This document shows positions 8,872 through 18,013 of a DNA stretch of 64,000 nucleotides, piece after piece. The position numbers were made by a program, and so were the translations under genes. How positions within the stretch are numbered: position 1 is the stretch's first letter; every line of letters starts with the position of its first letter. Source of the stretch: JAADJA01 sp963840975 (GTDB lineage: Bacteria; Bacteroidota; Bacteroidia; Bacteroidales; JAADJA01); the NCBI GenBank assembly GCA_963840975.1, contig CAWJBC010000017.1, forward strand, positions 1 through 64,000, written 5' to 3'. The notes beneath the pieces were generated by a model. The model worked only from the letters and a program-made list of their open reading frames with translations, searched no databases and was not told the origin of the DNA.

Positions 8872-10323
8872 ATGGATAAGATAAAAAGGACAAAAATCTT
8901 GCATATTCTCGATTCAGAAGATTATGGAAAGACGGTGGTTGTGAAAGGCTGGGTCAGAACAAGGCGCGGCAGTAAAAATGTTTCATTTATTACCATTAAT
9001 GATGGTTCAACCATCAACAACCTTCAGGTGGTTGTAGACCATTCTGTTATTAAAGAAGAAGATATTCAGTTTGCCCACAGCGGTGCATCTGTCGCTGTTA
9101 GCGGTGAGCTTATTCAATCACCGGGGAGCGGTCAGCATGTCGAATTGAATGCGAAGCATTTCGAAATCATTGGCAAAGCCGACCCGGATGAATATCCCTT
9201 GCAACCCAAAAAACATTCGCTGGAATTTTTAAGGGAAAAAGCCCACCTGCGTTTTCGGACAAGTACCTTTGGCGCGATCACCCGTGTTCGTCATGCCCTG
9301 ATTTTTGCAATTCACAAATTTTTTAATGATAAAGGATTTTATAACATCCATACACCCATCATCACAGGTTCTGATGCTGAAGGCGCCGGACAGATGTTCA
9401 GGGTTTCAATTCTTGATCCTAAAAATCCACCATTGAATGAGGATGGTTCGGTTAATTTTGAAGAGGATTTTTTCGGTAAAGAAACCAACCTGACGGTTTC
9501 GGGTCAGTTGGAGGCGGAACTGGCTGCACTTGCTCTTTCGGAGGTTTATACTTTTGGTCCAACCTTCAGAGCCGAAAATTCCAATACCTCACGTCACCTT
9601 GCCGAGTTCTGGATGATTGAGCCTGAGATGGCATTTTACGACATCAACGATGATATGGATTTGGCGGAAGAAATGCTGAAATACATCATCAACTATGCTT
9701 TGAATCATTGCAAGGATGACCTTACATTTCTTAACCATCGCCTTGCCGAGGAAGAGAAATCTAAAAAACAGGAGGAGCGTTCGCCTATGGGATTGATCGA
9801 AAAATTGAAGTTCGTCGTCGAAAATGATTTTGAACGTATCACTTATACCCAGGCTATCGAAATTTTACAAAACTCCAACCATAACAAGAAAAAGAAATTT
9901 CAGTTCCTGGTTGATAAATGGGGAATTGATCTTCAGTCGGAGCATGAGCGTTACCTGGTGGAGCATCATTTTAAAAAACCTGTTATTGTTACGGGTTATC
10001 CCAAAGAAATCAAAGCGTTTTACATGAAATTAAACGATGATGGAAAAACGGTGAGAGCGATGGATGTGCTGTTTCCGCAAATCGGCGAAATCATCGGCGG
10101 ATCGCAAAGAGAAGAAATTTATGATACTCTATTGAAACGAATGCGCGAAATGAACGTACCAGAGAAGGAAATGTGGTGGTATCTCGAAACAAGAAAATTC
10201 GGAACGGTACCCCACAGCGGATTCGGACTCGGTTTTGAGCGAATGGTACAATTTATAACAGGAATGGGAAACATCAGAGATGTGATACCTTTCCCAAGAA
10301 CACCGCAAAATGCAGAGTTTTAA
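8872..10323 (+). CDS. asnS: Asparaginyl-tRNA synthetase
   Basis: A class IIb aminoacyl-tRNA synthetase charging tRNA-Asn in the cytoplasm. The 483-aa protein has an N-terminal OB-fold anticodon-binding domain (about 15-115, VKGWVRTRRGSKNVSF) and a catalytic domain with motif 2 TFRAENSNTSRHLAEFW and motif 3 GFGLGFERMVQFITG near the C-terminus, ending in RDVIPFPRTP. Direct asparaginylation means Asn-tRNA need not depend on a GatCAB route. It is followed by rpoN on the same strand after about 100 bp. A second class IIb enzyme, aspS, is at 51533. Confidence 0.97.
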   Translation: MDKIKRTKILHILDSEDYGKTVVVKGWVRTRRGSKNVSFITINDGSTINNLQVVVDHSVIKEEDIQFAHSGASVAVSGELIQSPGSGQHVELNAKHFEIIGKADPDEYPLQPKKHSLEFLREKAHLRFRTSTFGAITRVRHALIFAIHKFFNDKGFYNIHTPIITGSDAEGAGQMFRVSILDPKNPPLNEDGSVNFEEDFFGKETNLTVSGQLEAELAALALSEVYTFGPTFRAENSNTSRHLAEFWMIEPEMAFYDINDDMDLAEEMLKYIINYALNHCKDDLTFLNHRLAEEEKSKKQEERSPMGLIEKLKFVVENDFERITYTQAIEILQNSNHNKKKKFQFLVDKWGIDLQSEHERYLVEHHFKKPVIVTGYPKEIKAFYMKLNDDGKTVRAMDVLFPQIGEIIGGSQREEIYDTLLKRMREMNVPEKEMWWYLETRKFGTVPHSGFGLGFERMVQFITGMGNIRDVIPFPRTPQNAEF

Positions 10324-10425
10324 TTTTAGTTTGAAAGATAGTTTTATTTTGAATGTTCACTTAATTTTCAGATATTTGTTCTCTTCTAAAAAGAGTATCA
10401 GGGTCGGTCAAAAAATGAAATTTGC

Positions 10426-11913
10426 ATGTTAAATCAACGATTACAACAGAAGTTACTTCAGAAACTGTCACCACAACAGATTCTGCTGATGAAATTGTTG
10501 CAAATACCATCTATTGCACTTGAACAAAGAATCAAACAGGAGATCGAAGAAAACCCTGCCCTGGAAGAAACCGATGAAGAAGAAATCTTGGATGCGGATG
10601 TGGATTATGACGATCCGGTTGATTCCGACGAATATGACCAGGACAAAGAAGAAGAAACCGACACTAAAAATAGCGAGGACGAATTTGACCTGGATGATTA
10701 TATTGCAGATGATGATGATATCCCTTCCTATAAATTAAATGCCAACAATTACAGTCCTGACGACGAGAGAAGAGAAGTACCTTTTGTTTCAGGTAACTCA
10801 TTTCAGGATCTTCTCCATTCCCAGCTGGGAATGCGCGATCTGAATGAAAAGCAGCAGCAAATTGCATCTTATATTATTGGCAATCTGGATGATTCGGGTT
10901 ACCTTAACAGAGATGTGGCCGCGATGGTTGATGATCTGGCGTTCGCTCTCAACATTGTTGCTACCAAAGATGAAATTCTCGAAATGCTCTACGTTATCCA
11001 GGATATGGAACCTGCCGGTGTTGGCGCAAGGAATCTGCAGGAATGCCTGCTGATCCAACTCCGGAAACAGGAAGATCCCGGACCTGATACTGATTTAGCT
11101 ATTCAGATTTTGGAACGACATTTCAATGAGTTTACCAAAAAGCACTACGATAAAATTCTGAAGAAAGCCCACATCAATGAGCAGCAACTAAAAAATGCTA
11201 TTGATGAAATCCTCAAATTGAACCCGAAACCAGGTAATTCGCACAGCGACTCAACCAAAACAAACCATTATATCCTGCCTGATTTCTTTATCTATAACAA
11301 CAACGGTTCACTTGAGTTTCAACTGAACTCCAAAAATGCACCTGAACTGAGGCTGAACAGGACCTATTTGGATATGCTCGAAGACTATTCCAACAGCAAA
11401 AACAAAAGCCAGCACAGGGATGCTTTTTCTTTTGTAAAACAAAAAATTGATTCAGCCAAATGGTTCATTGATGCGATCAGGCAAAGACAAAACACTTTGC
11501 AAATTACCATGCAAACCATAATGAACTATCAGCGTGAATATTTTATGACCGGCGATGAAACCAAGTTAAGGCCTATGATACTTAAGGACATTGCCGAAAT
11601 TGTCCACCTCGATATTTCAACTATTTCGCGCGTTGCCAACAGTAAATATGTTCAAACACCCTTCGGTACTTTTCTTTTAAAAAGTTTTTTCTCCGAATCA
11701 ATGCAGACCGAAAGCGGGGAAGAAGTTTCGACCAGGGAAATTAAAAAGATATTATCTGACTGCATTGATGCAGAAGAAAAGCTCAAACCCCTCACCGACG
11801 AGGAGCTAACAACCATCCTTAAAGAAAAGGGATATAACATCGCCCGCCGGACCGTTGCCAAATACCGCGAACAACTTAATATTCCGGTCGCCAGGCTCAG
11901 AAAGGAATTGTAA
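10426..11913 (+). CDS. rpoN: RNA polymerase sigma-54 factor
   Basis: Sigma-54 directs RNA polymerase to -24/-12 promoters opened by AAA+ enhancer-binding proteins. The 495-aa protein shows the glutamine/leucine-rich region I at residues 3-45 (QQKLLQKLSPQQILLMKLL), a strongly acidic linker (about 50-110), the core-binding and helix-turn-helix regions (DIAEIVHLDISTISRVANS), and a C-terminal RpoN box ARRTVAKYRE at about 473-482. All sections are complete. No enhancer-binding protein or clear -24/-12 promoter was recognised in this window. Confidence 0.97.
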   Translation: MLNQRLQQKLLQKLSPQQILLMKLLQIPSIALEQRIKQEIEENPALEETDEEEILDADVDYDDPVDSDEYDQDKEEETDTKNSEDEFDLDDYIADDDDIPSYKLNANNYSPDDERREVPFVSGNSFQDLLHSQLGMRDLNEKQQQIASYIIGNLDDSGYLNRDVAAMVDDLAFALNIVATKDEILEMLYVIQDMEPAGVGARNLQECLLIQLRKQEDPGPDTDLAIQILERHFNEFTKKHYDKILKKAHINEQQLKNAIDEILKLNPKPGNSHSDSTKTNHYILPDFFIYNNNGSLEFQLNSKNAPELRLNRTYLDMLEDYSNSKNKSQHRDAFSFVKQKIDSAKWFIDAIRQRQNTLQITMQTIMNYQREYFMTGDETKLRPMILKDIAEIVHLDISTISRVANSKYVQTPFGTFLLKSFFSESMQTESGEEVSTREIKKILSDCIDAEEKLKPLTDEELTTILKEKGYNIARRTVAKYREQLNIPVARLRKEL

Positions 11914-11925
11914 CCGGCACAAGGC

Positions 11926-12534
11926 ATGACTGATAAATTAGCCAAAGTAATTTCGCTTGTATTTCACCCGTTGTTAATGCCTTCCATTTTAACAATCATT
12001 CTTTTTAACCTTCCGAATTATACCTCTCTGCTTATTCCATTTGACGCAAAACTGATCATTATCGCGATGGTTTTTGTTCTGACTCTCGTCTTTCCTGTTC
12101 TATTCATATTTATTTTAAAACAAAAAGGAATGATCAGCAGCATCTATTTGGCATCAAGGGAAGAGCGGGTTTATCCTTTTGTAATTACAGCGATGTTCAA
12201 CTTCACAGCTTACTATCTGATAAGGCAAACTCAGATTCCCAATGTATTTTATCTTTTTCTGTTGGGTTCGGCGGTTCTGATTCTGGTTTGTCTTGTAATC
12301 AATTTCAGGGAAAAAATTAGCATACACATGGCAGGAAGCGGCGGGCTGACCGGGGCGCTGATAGGTATTTCACTCCGGCTCGACATCGCAATGACAGGAT
12401 TGATCATTGCGGTGATCTTTATTTCGGGATGGATCGGTTTCGCCAGGCTACAATTGCAGGCGCACCAGCCGAGGCAGATTTATGCAGGCTTTGTCTGCGG
12501 GATGATCGTGATGTTGATTTTTATGATGATCTGA
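11926..12534 (+). CDS. Multi-pass membrane protein, weak PAP2-like resemblance
   Basis: A 202-aa protein with about six hydrophobic helices, beginning 12 nt after rpoN and so probably cotranscribed. It starts with VISLVFHPLLMPSIL and later has SREERVYPFVITA and HMAGSGGLTGALIG. The last segment resembles part of a phosphatidic-acid phosphatase type 2 motif, but the complete KxxxxxxRP/PSGH/SRxxxxxHxxxD set is not visible, so an enzymatic role cannot be asserted. Genes of this kind are common after rpoN or near prenyl-lipid genes in Bacteroidota (family knowledge). Confidence 0.6.
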   Translation: MTDKLAKVISLVFHPLLMPSILTIILFNLPNYTSLLIPFDAKLIIIAMVFVLTLVFPVLFIFILKQKGMISSIYLASREERVYPFVITAMFNFTAYYLIRQTQIPNVFYLFLLGSAVLILVCLVINFREKISIHMAGSGGLTGALIGISLRLDIAMTGLIIAVIFISGWIGFARLQLQAHQPRQIYAGFVCGMIVMLIFMMI

Positions 12535-12536
12535 TC

Positions 12537-13211
12537 TTAAAAAGGAATGAGCGTGATCCCAACTGAAATGGGATACATTTCAGGACCCTTACTCTCCTCA
12601 AACAAGGTAGAAAGCTGATAATATCCCCACAAATTCAGCCATTTGTATCCAATTCGCGCTGTAAAACCATACCTGTTTTTATCAACGTAGGGAATTTTTT
12701 TCTTCTTATAAATTACCAGTTCAGTAGTGCCATCCTGGTAATCATCACCTTTATATTTGCTGTGACTCATGATCAGAAAACCAAACTTGAATCCGATCGC
12801 TGCACGGAATTCACTTTTCGATTTATAGCGAATCTCAAGCGGAATATCTAAATAAGTGGCAACAAACTTGGATTTCTTATAGGATAGGTCCGGTTGTTCT
12901 GTCGAAATTGGAACAAAATAGGTAGAGTCGTTATTGGTATGGACAAACGATGAATTGAACATATTATGAACACCGATTCCAAGACCCGGTGAAAAACTTA
13001 CGTTGCTGGTGCCGAACATTAAATTGTAGGTTCCAAAAATATTTACACCCGGATTGATTGTGCCGGTGTTTATTTCTTTGGGTACATCCTGCCAAATATC
13101 TGTAAAAAGATCCATCCCGAATGTAAATTTCCGTTTTGTCTCTTCAGTTACAACTTGTGAAAATGAATTAACGGAAATGAAAACAAGCAATGCGATTAAT
13201 ATTTTTTTCAT
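12537..13211 (-). CDS. Outer-membrane beta-barrel protein (porin family)
   Basis: A 224-aa protein with a signal peptide (cleavage about after NSFSQ, residue 19). The sequence of alternating amphipathic strands rich in Tyr, Phe, Gly and Asn includes FTFGMDLFTDIW, FSPGLGIGVHNMF and RYGFTARIGYKW, and ends in a terminal aromatic residue (TLIPF), as in small 8- to 10-strand outer-membrane barrels related to PorT/OMP_b-brl_2. It converges with the gene at 11926 (2-bp gap). Its role (structural, transport or T9SS-linked) cannot be read from sequence. Confidence 0.75.
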   Translation of the reverse strand: MKKILIALLVFISVNSFSQVVTEETKRKFTFGMDLFTDIWQDVPKEINTGTINPGVNIFGTYNLMFGTSNVSFSPGLGIGVHNMFNSSFVHTNNDSTYFVPISTEQPDLSYKKSKFVATYLDIPLEIRYKSKSEFRAAIGFKFGFLIMSHSKYKGDDYQDGTTELVIYKKKKIPYVDKNRYGFTARIGYKWLNLWGYYQLSTLFEESKGPEMYPISVGITLIPF

Positions 13212-13234
13212 GTTTTATAGTTTGATAATATTCA

Positions 13235-13242
13235 CAAAATTA
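13235..13242 (-). promoter_or_regulatory. -7 box of the beta-barrel gene
   Basis: TAATTTTG on the minus strand, 23 nt before the ATG at 13211; no upstream element at standard spacing. Confidence 0.4.
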
Positions 13243-13257
13243 ATCAATTTTCAAAGG

Positions 13258-14169
13258 CTACATCCATTTTTTTCGCTTGAAAAGTATGTACATAAATACA
13301 ACTATTGAAAGCATGGCGGTGATCACTATCCAAAATGAACGCGGATCGTCCTGAAGGGGAAGGTTCACATTCATTCCGTACAATCCCGTTAAAAAGGTAA
13401 GCGGCAGCAGGATAGACGAAATAAGGGTTAGGATTTTAATGATTTCGTTTGTCCGGTTTGCCTGCATCGAATCGAAAGTACGCGACAATCCCTCAATCAG
13501 TTCGGCGTAATCTTCGGTCATATCCCACATTTGTTTGTAATAGTCGAGGATGTTGCTCCAGTAGTCTTCCATGTTATTGGCATAACCTTCGATCTGTTTC
13601 GATTCGAATCGGGCAAAGAGCGGAAGCTGGGGTTTGAACATCGTATTCAGCAGGATAATGTTTTTGCGGATCACCGAAATCTGTTCAATGGTATATTCTG
13701 CCTTAAAATCGAACAAGGCTCGGTTAATCGAATCCACATCGTCGCCAATTTTTTTGATGATTTTCTGTGTGGCTTTCATCAGGCGTTCGAGTATGGTATA
13801 AAGCAGGGCATCGCTTGTCCCCACTTCAAAGTCCTCGTTACGGGCTTCCAGTTCCTTTCCTTCGCGAAACATATCCGCTACTACCCAATGCGATTTTCCA
13901 ATAGTGATCAGGAAGTCTTCGCCCCAGAATATTTTTACCTCCCTGATCCGGAGAAACCTGTTGTTCTTGTCGAAATCAGGAAAATGCAGTATCACAAAAT
14001 AGTAGTCGTCGTAGATGTCAACTTTCGGGCGCTGATTGTGCTCTTCTTTACAGTCTTCGATGTCGAGGGGATGGAAATGAAAATTATCTCTGAGATAGTT
14101 AAGGTTGTCGTCGGAGGGATTAAGGACATGATGCCATCTGAGTGTTCCGATTTTAATAGTTTCGATCAT
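13258..14169 (-). CDS. CorA-family magnesium/cobalt channel protein
   Basis: CorA proteins form pentameric inner-membrane channels for Mg2+, Co2+ or Ni2+. This 303-aa member has a large cytoplasmic N-terminal funnel domain (1-240) with long charged helices, two transmembrane helices at the C-terminus, and the pore signature GLYGMNVNLP with GMN at 265-267. The usual basic tail is present (FKRKKW). It is monocistronic by spacing. The GMN motif makes the family certain; the ion is not. Confidence 0.92.
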   Translation of the reverse strand: MIETIKIGTLRWHHVLNPSDDNLNYLRDNFHFHPLDIEDCKEEHNQRPKVDIYDDYYFVILHFPDFDKNNRFLRIREVKIFWGEDFLITIGKSHWVVADMFREGKELEARNEDFEVGTSDALLYTILERLMKATQKIIKKIGDDVDSINRALFDFKAEYTIEQISVIRKNIILLNTMFKPQLPLFARFESKQIEGYANNMEDYWSNILDYYKQMWDMTEDYAELIEGLSRTFDSMQANRTNEIIKILTLISSILLPLTFLTGLYGMNVNLPLQDDPRSFWIVITAMLSIVVFMYILFKRKKWM

Positions 14170-14232
14170 AAGCCCTCCTTTTTTATTTTAAGTATTACAT
14201 TCCGGTGATTTATTTGATTAATCTTGTTTTTT

Positions 14233-14264
14233 GCAGTCGGCAGTTAACAGTCGGCAGTCGGCAG
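14233..14264 (+). repeat. Left inverted repeat beside the four-helix-bundle gene
   Basis: Two or three copies of CAGTCGGCAGT-type units (14233-14243 and 14248-14264). The 16-bp core CAGTCGGCAGTCGGCA recurs in reverse complement at 14802-14819, on the far side of the four-helix-bundle gene. Confidence 0.7.
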
Positions 14265-14320
14265 TCTGCAGTCCGCAATAAGCAGTTGGTGAATTTTGGA
14301 TCTTCATCAATTTTTAATTT

Positions 14321-14687
14321 TTAAGAATATTTTTCCGGGTTGTTGATCATGTGATTCAACATTCTTCCTACTTCATCTGACTTACTGTTCAGATCATCGT
14401 ATTGCTCCTGAATGATGTATTTACATGCCAGAGAAAAATCAAGCCACACCTGAACTTCAGTATTCTCCATATCGGCATCTGATATTTTACTTACAAAATG
14501 AGCCACATATTGTCCTTTTCTGTACCCTTCACCCACATTAGAGCAAACTGACCGTGATGATTTTCTGATTTGTGAAGTCAGTGAGTACATTTCCTCTTTT
14601 AGGAAAACCCTTTGTTATTTCAAATATCTCGAGGGCAAGAGCAAATGCTTTTTTATAAACCAATAAATTTCTGAATCCTCCAGCCAT
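14321..14687 (-). pseudogene. Four-helix-bundle protein (23S rRNA intervening-sequence type), frameshifted
   Basis: The reading frame from 14590 to 14321 encodes the last two thirds of a four-helix-bundle protein (RKSSRSVCSNVGEGYRKG, then helices to the stop). The missing start is upstream in another frame, beginning at ATG 14687 with MAGGFRNLLVYKKAFALALE. Removing one A from the AAAA run at 14600-14597 (minus strand) joins both frames into a normal 121-aa protein through GFPKEEMYSLTS. Such proteins occur in rRNA intervening sequences and as stand-alone genes of unknown function. The flanking inverted repeats suggest it travels as a unit. The single-base change could be a sequencing error. 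Confidence 0.8.
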
Positions 14688-14801
14688 TTCTAAGAGATTT
14701 ATGATGAATTTAATATTGCTTGATCAAATTAACTGTTGCTCATCTAAATCTTCTCCACTGCCTGCTCTCGCCAGAGGCGAGACCGACTCATTTTTGCCTT
14801 T

Positions 14802-14819
14802 TGCCGACTGCCGACTGCC
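14802..14819 (-). repeat. Right inverted repeat beside the four-helix-bundle gene
   Basis: TGCCGACTGCCGACTGCC is the reverse complement of the left repeat core near 14248-14264. A perfect 7-bp hairpin TCTCGCC-AGA-GGCGAGA lies just inside it at 14766-14782. Confidence 0.7.
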
Positions 14820-14870
14820 TTTTGCAGAATCCCCAACAACTCCGCCGCAAAGATAAATAAACAAAGTCAA

Positions 14871-14907
14871 AAAAAAAGACTGACCTAAACCAGATCAGTC
14901 TTTTTTT
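14871..14907 (-). terminator. Rho-independent terminator of the T9SS cargo gene
   Basis: A perfect 13-bp stem (14871-14883 with 14895-14907) with an 11-nt loop and A/T runs on both sides, 15 nt past the stop of the gene at 14923. The symmetric runs would allow termination in both directions. Confidence 0.85.
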
Positions 14908-14922
14908 AAACTTTTTCAGGTC

Positions 14923-16764
14923 TTATTCAATCATCATTTTTTTGGTAACGGATGCTTCACCCGACCGTATGGTATAGAAATAAATACCTGATTTCAAACC
15001 TGAACCGTGAATGGTCAATTCTGCTTTTCCGGCAGGATATTGTTTTGCAGGAGTGGAATAAACCACCTGTCCCATGAGGTTGCTTACTTCAAGTTCAAGA
15101 TCTGCTGATTTCTCAAGCATCACATAAACGGTAGAAGTGTTGTTGAATGGATTGGGATAGTTCTGCGAAACCTTTGCTTCACTTATGATCGCTTTATTAT
15201 CATTTACACCGTTAAGAATGTCTGTTTTTAGTACCGACATTACCCTGATGCTATTTTCTTCAGTAGTGGTTGTAGTATAACCTGGTGTATTATCGGCCAT
15301 ATACATAAAATAGATGTATTCATCCGAATTGGGAGAGGCTGATGGCCAAACACATTCATCATACCAATAAACAAAGTCGGAATTCATGTCATAAAAATCA
15401 CCCCAGGATGTACCTGCGTCAGGGGAAGTGCGTATCCAAATATGGCGGTAGGTTGAAAAAGTATTATCATAATTTTCGGTTACTGAAGAATAAATCACAA
15501 ACAACCGGTTTTGATCATCAATAATTATCTGAGGATGACTTGATAATCCGGTGTTATAAGCAGCTATCTCGGGAAGGATATTAAGCGAACCGTCACCATC
15601 AATATCCTGCGACCAGCCAATAAGGCTATAGTCTTCTTCCAGTTCCGAACCTGGCTCACCATAAGGATTCAAAGCATCCATTCCACTCGAAAAAGTAGGT
15701 CGGTTCTCATTCCAGTAAGCTACTCCATCTACACCGGGGAAATAAGACTGACTGGCACCGTCGGCTGATAATCCCCTCGAAATACTGAATACAGTATGAA
15801 CAAGACCGCTATTATCAATGGCTACATGATGGGAACCGTCGGGGCAATAAAATGTATCGGTAATTGTGCCTGTGGTCCACAAAGGATAAGGGCATTCCCA
15901 AATCACAGTTTTGTCCCAGGTGTCACCATCGTCAGTTGATTTCATGAGCATCAAATCCGTCCAGTTGTCACCCACCAGGAAGGCTAAAATTCCGTTTTTC
16001 GGTTCAGCAAATTCATAAGTATCTCCTCCAATTTCAGAATAATAATCTCCCCCTAATTCATCAAATAAATGATTTTCAATTTCCCAGGTAGCGCCTCCAT
16101 CAGCAGACCGGGAATATAAAAAAGCTGTAGTTTGATTATTATAGGCTACCCATGTTGTTGAAATTAAATGAATAATATTGTGTGAGGTTCCGGTAGTAAC
16201 TACCCTTGGAAATGAAATATCTACTGCACCCGTTGGACCGGCTTGTATCGCCATTGTCCAGTCGCCTGTTCCTTTATTATCACGTATTCCGTATGCAAGC
16301 CCCAAAGTCAGATGGTGACATGCAAAAATTTCACCCGATTCACCATAAGGATGATATGAAGGCCATCCGGTTTTATAAGATTCGATCTGGTTTTCGGGAA
16401 GTGGACCCCAGGCATTACCGCTATAAAAATTATAGCCTGTTCCTCTGGTATTACCATTTGGATTTGACTCAGGACCTCTTGTCCATACCGCGCCCATGGT
16501 TCCATCATCATAAAGGTAAAGACGATTTTGCATCGAACGGTTTGATTGTACATCATACCAGGTATTTCCAACTTTATCTTCTTCCATAATACCTAAGATT
16601 TTCAATCCGGGGGTAACGACCTCCACCTGAGATCCTGCATCCTTAATAGGTTTCGTTTTTACGGCAGAAGCATTTTTAACATCTTTTGGCAATAAGGCTC
16701 TATTCTGGCTAAAGCCAAACATCACAAAGCTTAATGCAAACAATACAAGTAATAATTTTTTCAT
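14923..16764 (-). CDS. Secreted protein with T9SS type A sorting domain and Asp-box repeats
   Basis: A 613-aa exported protein. It has a signal peptide (MKKLLLVLFALSFVMFGFSQ), a central region with several sialidase-like Asp-box/BNR motifs (SADGGATWE, STDDGDTWDKT, SPDAGTSWGDF), and a C-terminal domain of about 80 residues starting VSQNYPNPFNNTSTVYV and ending KSGIYFYTIRSGEASVTKKM, the type IX secretion sorting signal. Beta-propeller architecture is inferred from the Asp-boxes; no catalytic Arg triad of a sialidase was recognised. It is a clear paralogue of the protein at 37142, sharing the same order of motifs over its length. Likely surface-attached or released. Confidence 0.85.
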   Translation of the reverse strand: MKKLLLVLFALSFVMFGFSQNRALLPKDVKNASAVKTKPIKDAGSQVEVVTPGLKILGIMEEDKVGNTWYDVQSNRSMQNRLYLYDDGTMGAVWTRGPESNPNGNTRGTGYNFYSGNAWGPLPENQIESYKTGWPSYHPYGESGEIFACHHLTLGLAYGIRDNKGTGDWTMAIQAGPTGAVDISFPRVVTTGTSHNIIHLISTTWVAYNNQTTAFLYSRSADGGATWEIENHLFDELGGDYYSEIGGDTYEFAEPKNGILAFLVGDNWTDLMLMKSTDDGDTWDKTVIWECPYPLWTTGTITDTFYCPDGSHHVAIDNSGLVHTVFSISRGLSADGASQSYFPGVDGVAYWNENRPTFSSGMDALNPYGEPGSELEEDYSLIGWSQDIDGDGSLNILPEIAAYNTGLSSHPQIIIDDQNRLFVIYSSVTENYDNTFSTYRHIWIRTSPDAGTSWGDFYDMNSDFVYWYDECVWPSASPNSDEYIYFMYMADNTPGYTTTTTEENSIRVMSVLKTDILNGVNDNKAIISEAKVSQNYPNPFNNTSTVYVMLEKSADLELEVSNLMGQVVYSTPAKQYPAGKAELTIHGSGLKSGIYFYTIRSGEASVTKKMMIE

Positions 16765-16815
16765 AACTAAACATTTATTAATTAAACAATATGTGTATCA
16801 ACTAAACTTAAAAAG

Positions 16816-16823
16816 CAAAATTA
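16816..16823 (-). promoter_or_regulatory. -7 box of the T9SS cargo gene
   Basis: TAATTTTG on the minus strand, 51 nt before the ATG at 16764. A TTG lies 15 nt upstream, slightly short of the usual spacing. Between here and 17111 the DNA is AT-rich with no feature I recognise. Confidence 0.4.
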
Positions 16824-17111
16824 AGGAATTATAAAATTCAATTGACCTGAATTTAAAAAACGCTGCAAAATACATCTATTCAAAACAAAAAACAAGAATA
16901 AACCAGTTATTGGTAGCGGGGAATCAGTATTCGGTAAGTTACTTATTTGGCAACACTTGGGCTTACATTCATTTCCTTGGGGATAATTAAAATGCTTGTA
17001 ACCAAACAGTATATTATTAACAATGAAATTTTATTCACCTACCGTAATAATGTGAGCTGGTATAAAGGGTATAATGGAATAGAGGAAATACAGGGTTTAA
17101 GTTTTACATTT

Positions 17112-17242
17112 GAGTCCACTCCGAAAAGACAAACAGGACGTCATTGCGAGGGCGAAGCCCGAAGCAATCTATTGATTTCCAGCACCAATAGATTGCTTCG
17201 CTACGCTCGCAATGAAGATAAATCACTTTTCGGAGTGGACTC
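17112..17242 (-). repeat. Palindromic repeat A, copy 1 (MITE-like)
   Basis: 131 bp with perfect 17-bp terminal inverted repeats (GAGTCCACTCCGAAAAG and its complement) and an inner imperfect palindrome built on CATTGCGAG...GAAGCAATCT. It is flanked by the 6-bp direct repeat ACATTT (17106-17111 and 17243-17248), a probable target-site duplication. The orientation is opposite to copies 2 (42667) and 3 (55951). It encodes no transposase. Confidence 0.85.
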
Positions 17243-17428
17243 ACATTTAAAATCTATACTTCCCAACCAGATTGCTTTAACCGTAACACTTATTCCCTTT
17301 ATACCTTTATTTCCTCTATACCAGTTAAAAGATTCGTTAACTCACTGATTAGTCACAAATGCTTAAATAATCTGTTTAATAAAAATGGCACTGTCATAAA
17401 ATATCGGGAGTTGATTTTGGAAATAATT

Positions 17429-17628
17429 ATTGTCCGATGAAAACGAAACAATAGGCTTGAGATTCTTCACTTCACTTCGTTCCGTTCAGAATGACAAAGT
17501 GTTAAATTTTAGGAATGGGGCTTGCAGGCGGCTCCGCCGCCTCCAAGCCCCATTCCCCCAAAACATCTACAACGTCATTGTCATTCTGAGCGTTAGCGAA
17601 GAATCTCTAAATTTAATCGGGCAACCAT
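17429..17628 (+). repeat. Palindromic repeat B, copy 1
   Basis: A 200-bp element beginning ATTGTCCGAT and ending ATCGGGCAACCAT. The outer arms pair (GATTCTTC... with ...GAAGAATC) and a central stem occupies 17513-17555 with one C-C mismatch. There is no protein-coding capacity of note. Confidence 0.85.
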
Positions 17629-17813
17629 GTTTGGAAATTTATACTTCCAAACCAGATTGCTTTAACCGTAACACATATTCCCTTTATACCTTTATTTCCT
17701 CTATACCAGTTAAAAGATTCTTAACTGACTGATTAGTCACAAATGCTTAAATAATCTGTTGTAATAAAAATGGCACTGTCATAAAATATCGGGAGTTGAT
17801 TTTGGAAATAATT

Positions 17814-18013
17814 ATTGTCCGATGAAAACGAAACAATAGGATTGAGATTCTTCACTTCACTTCGTTCCGTTCAGAATGACAAAGTGTTAAATTTTAGGAA
17901 TGGGGTTTGGAGGCGGCTCCACCGCCTCCAAACCCCATTCCCCCAAAACATCTATAACATTATTGTCATTCTGAGCGTTAGCGAAGAATCTCTAAATTTA
18001 ATCGGGCAACCAT
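17814..18013 (+). repeat. Palindromic repeat B, copy 2
   Basis: A 200-bp element in the same orientation as copy 1, inside the second tandem unit. Its central stem (17898-17940) is perfectly paired over 19 bp, with bases differing from copy 3 at three pairs on both sides of the stem. Confidence 0.85.

Noticed and set aside
16947..17348. 133-codon plus-strand reading frame
   Set aside because: Its middle third is repeat A copy 1 read through; the flanks are not protein-like.
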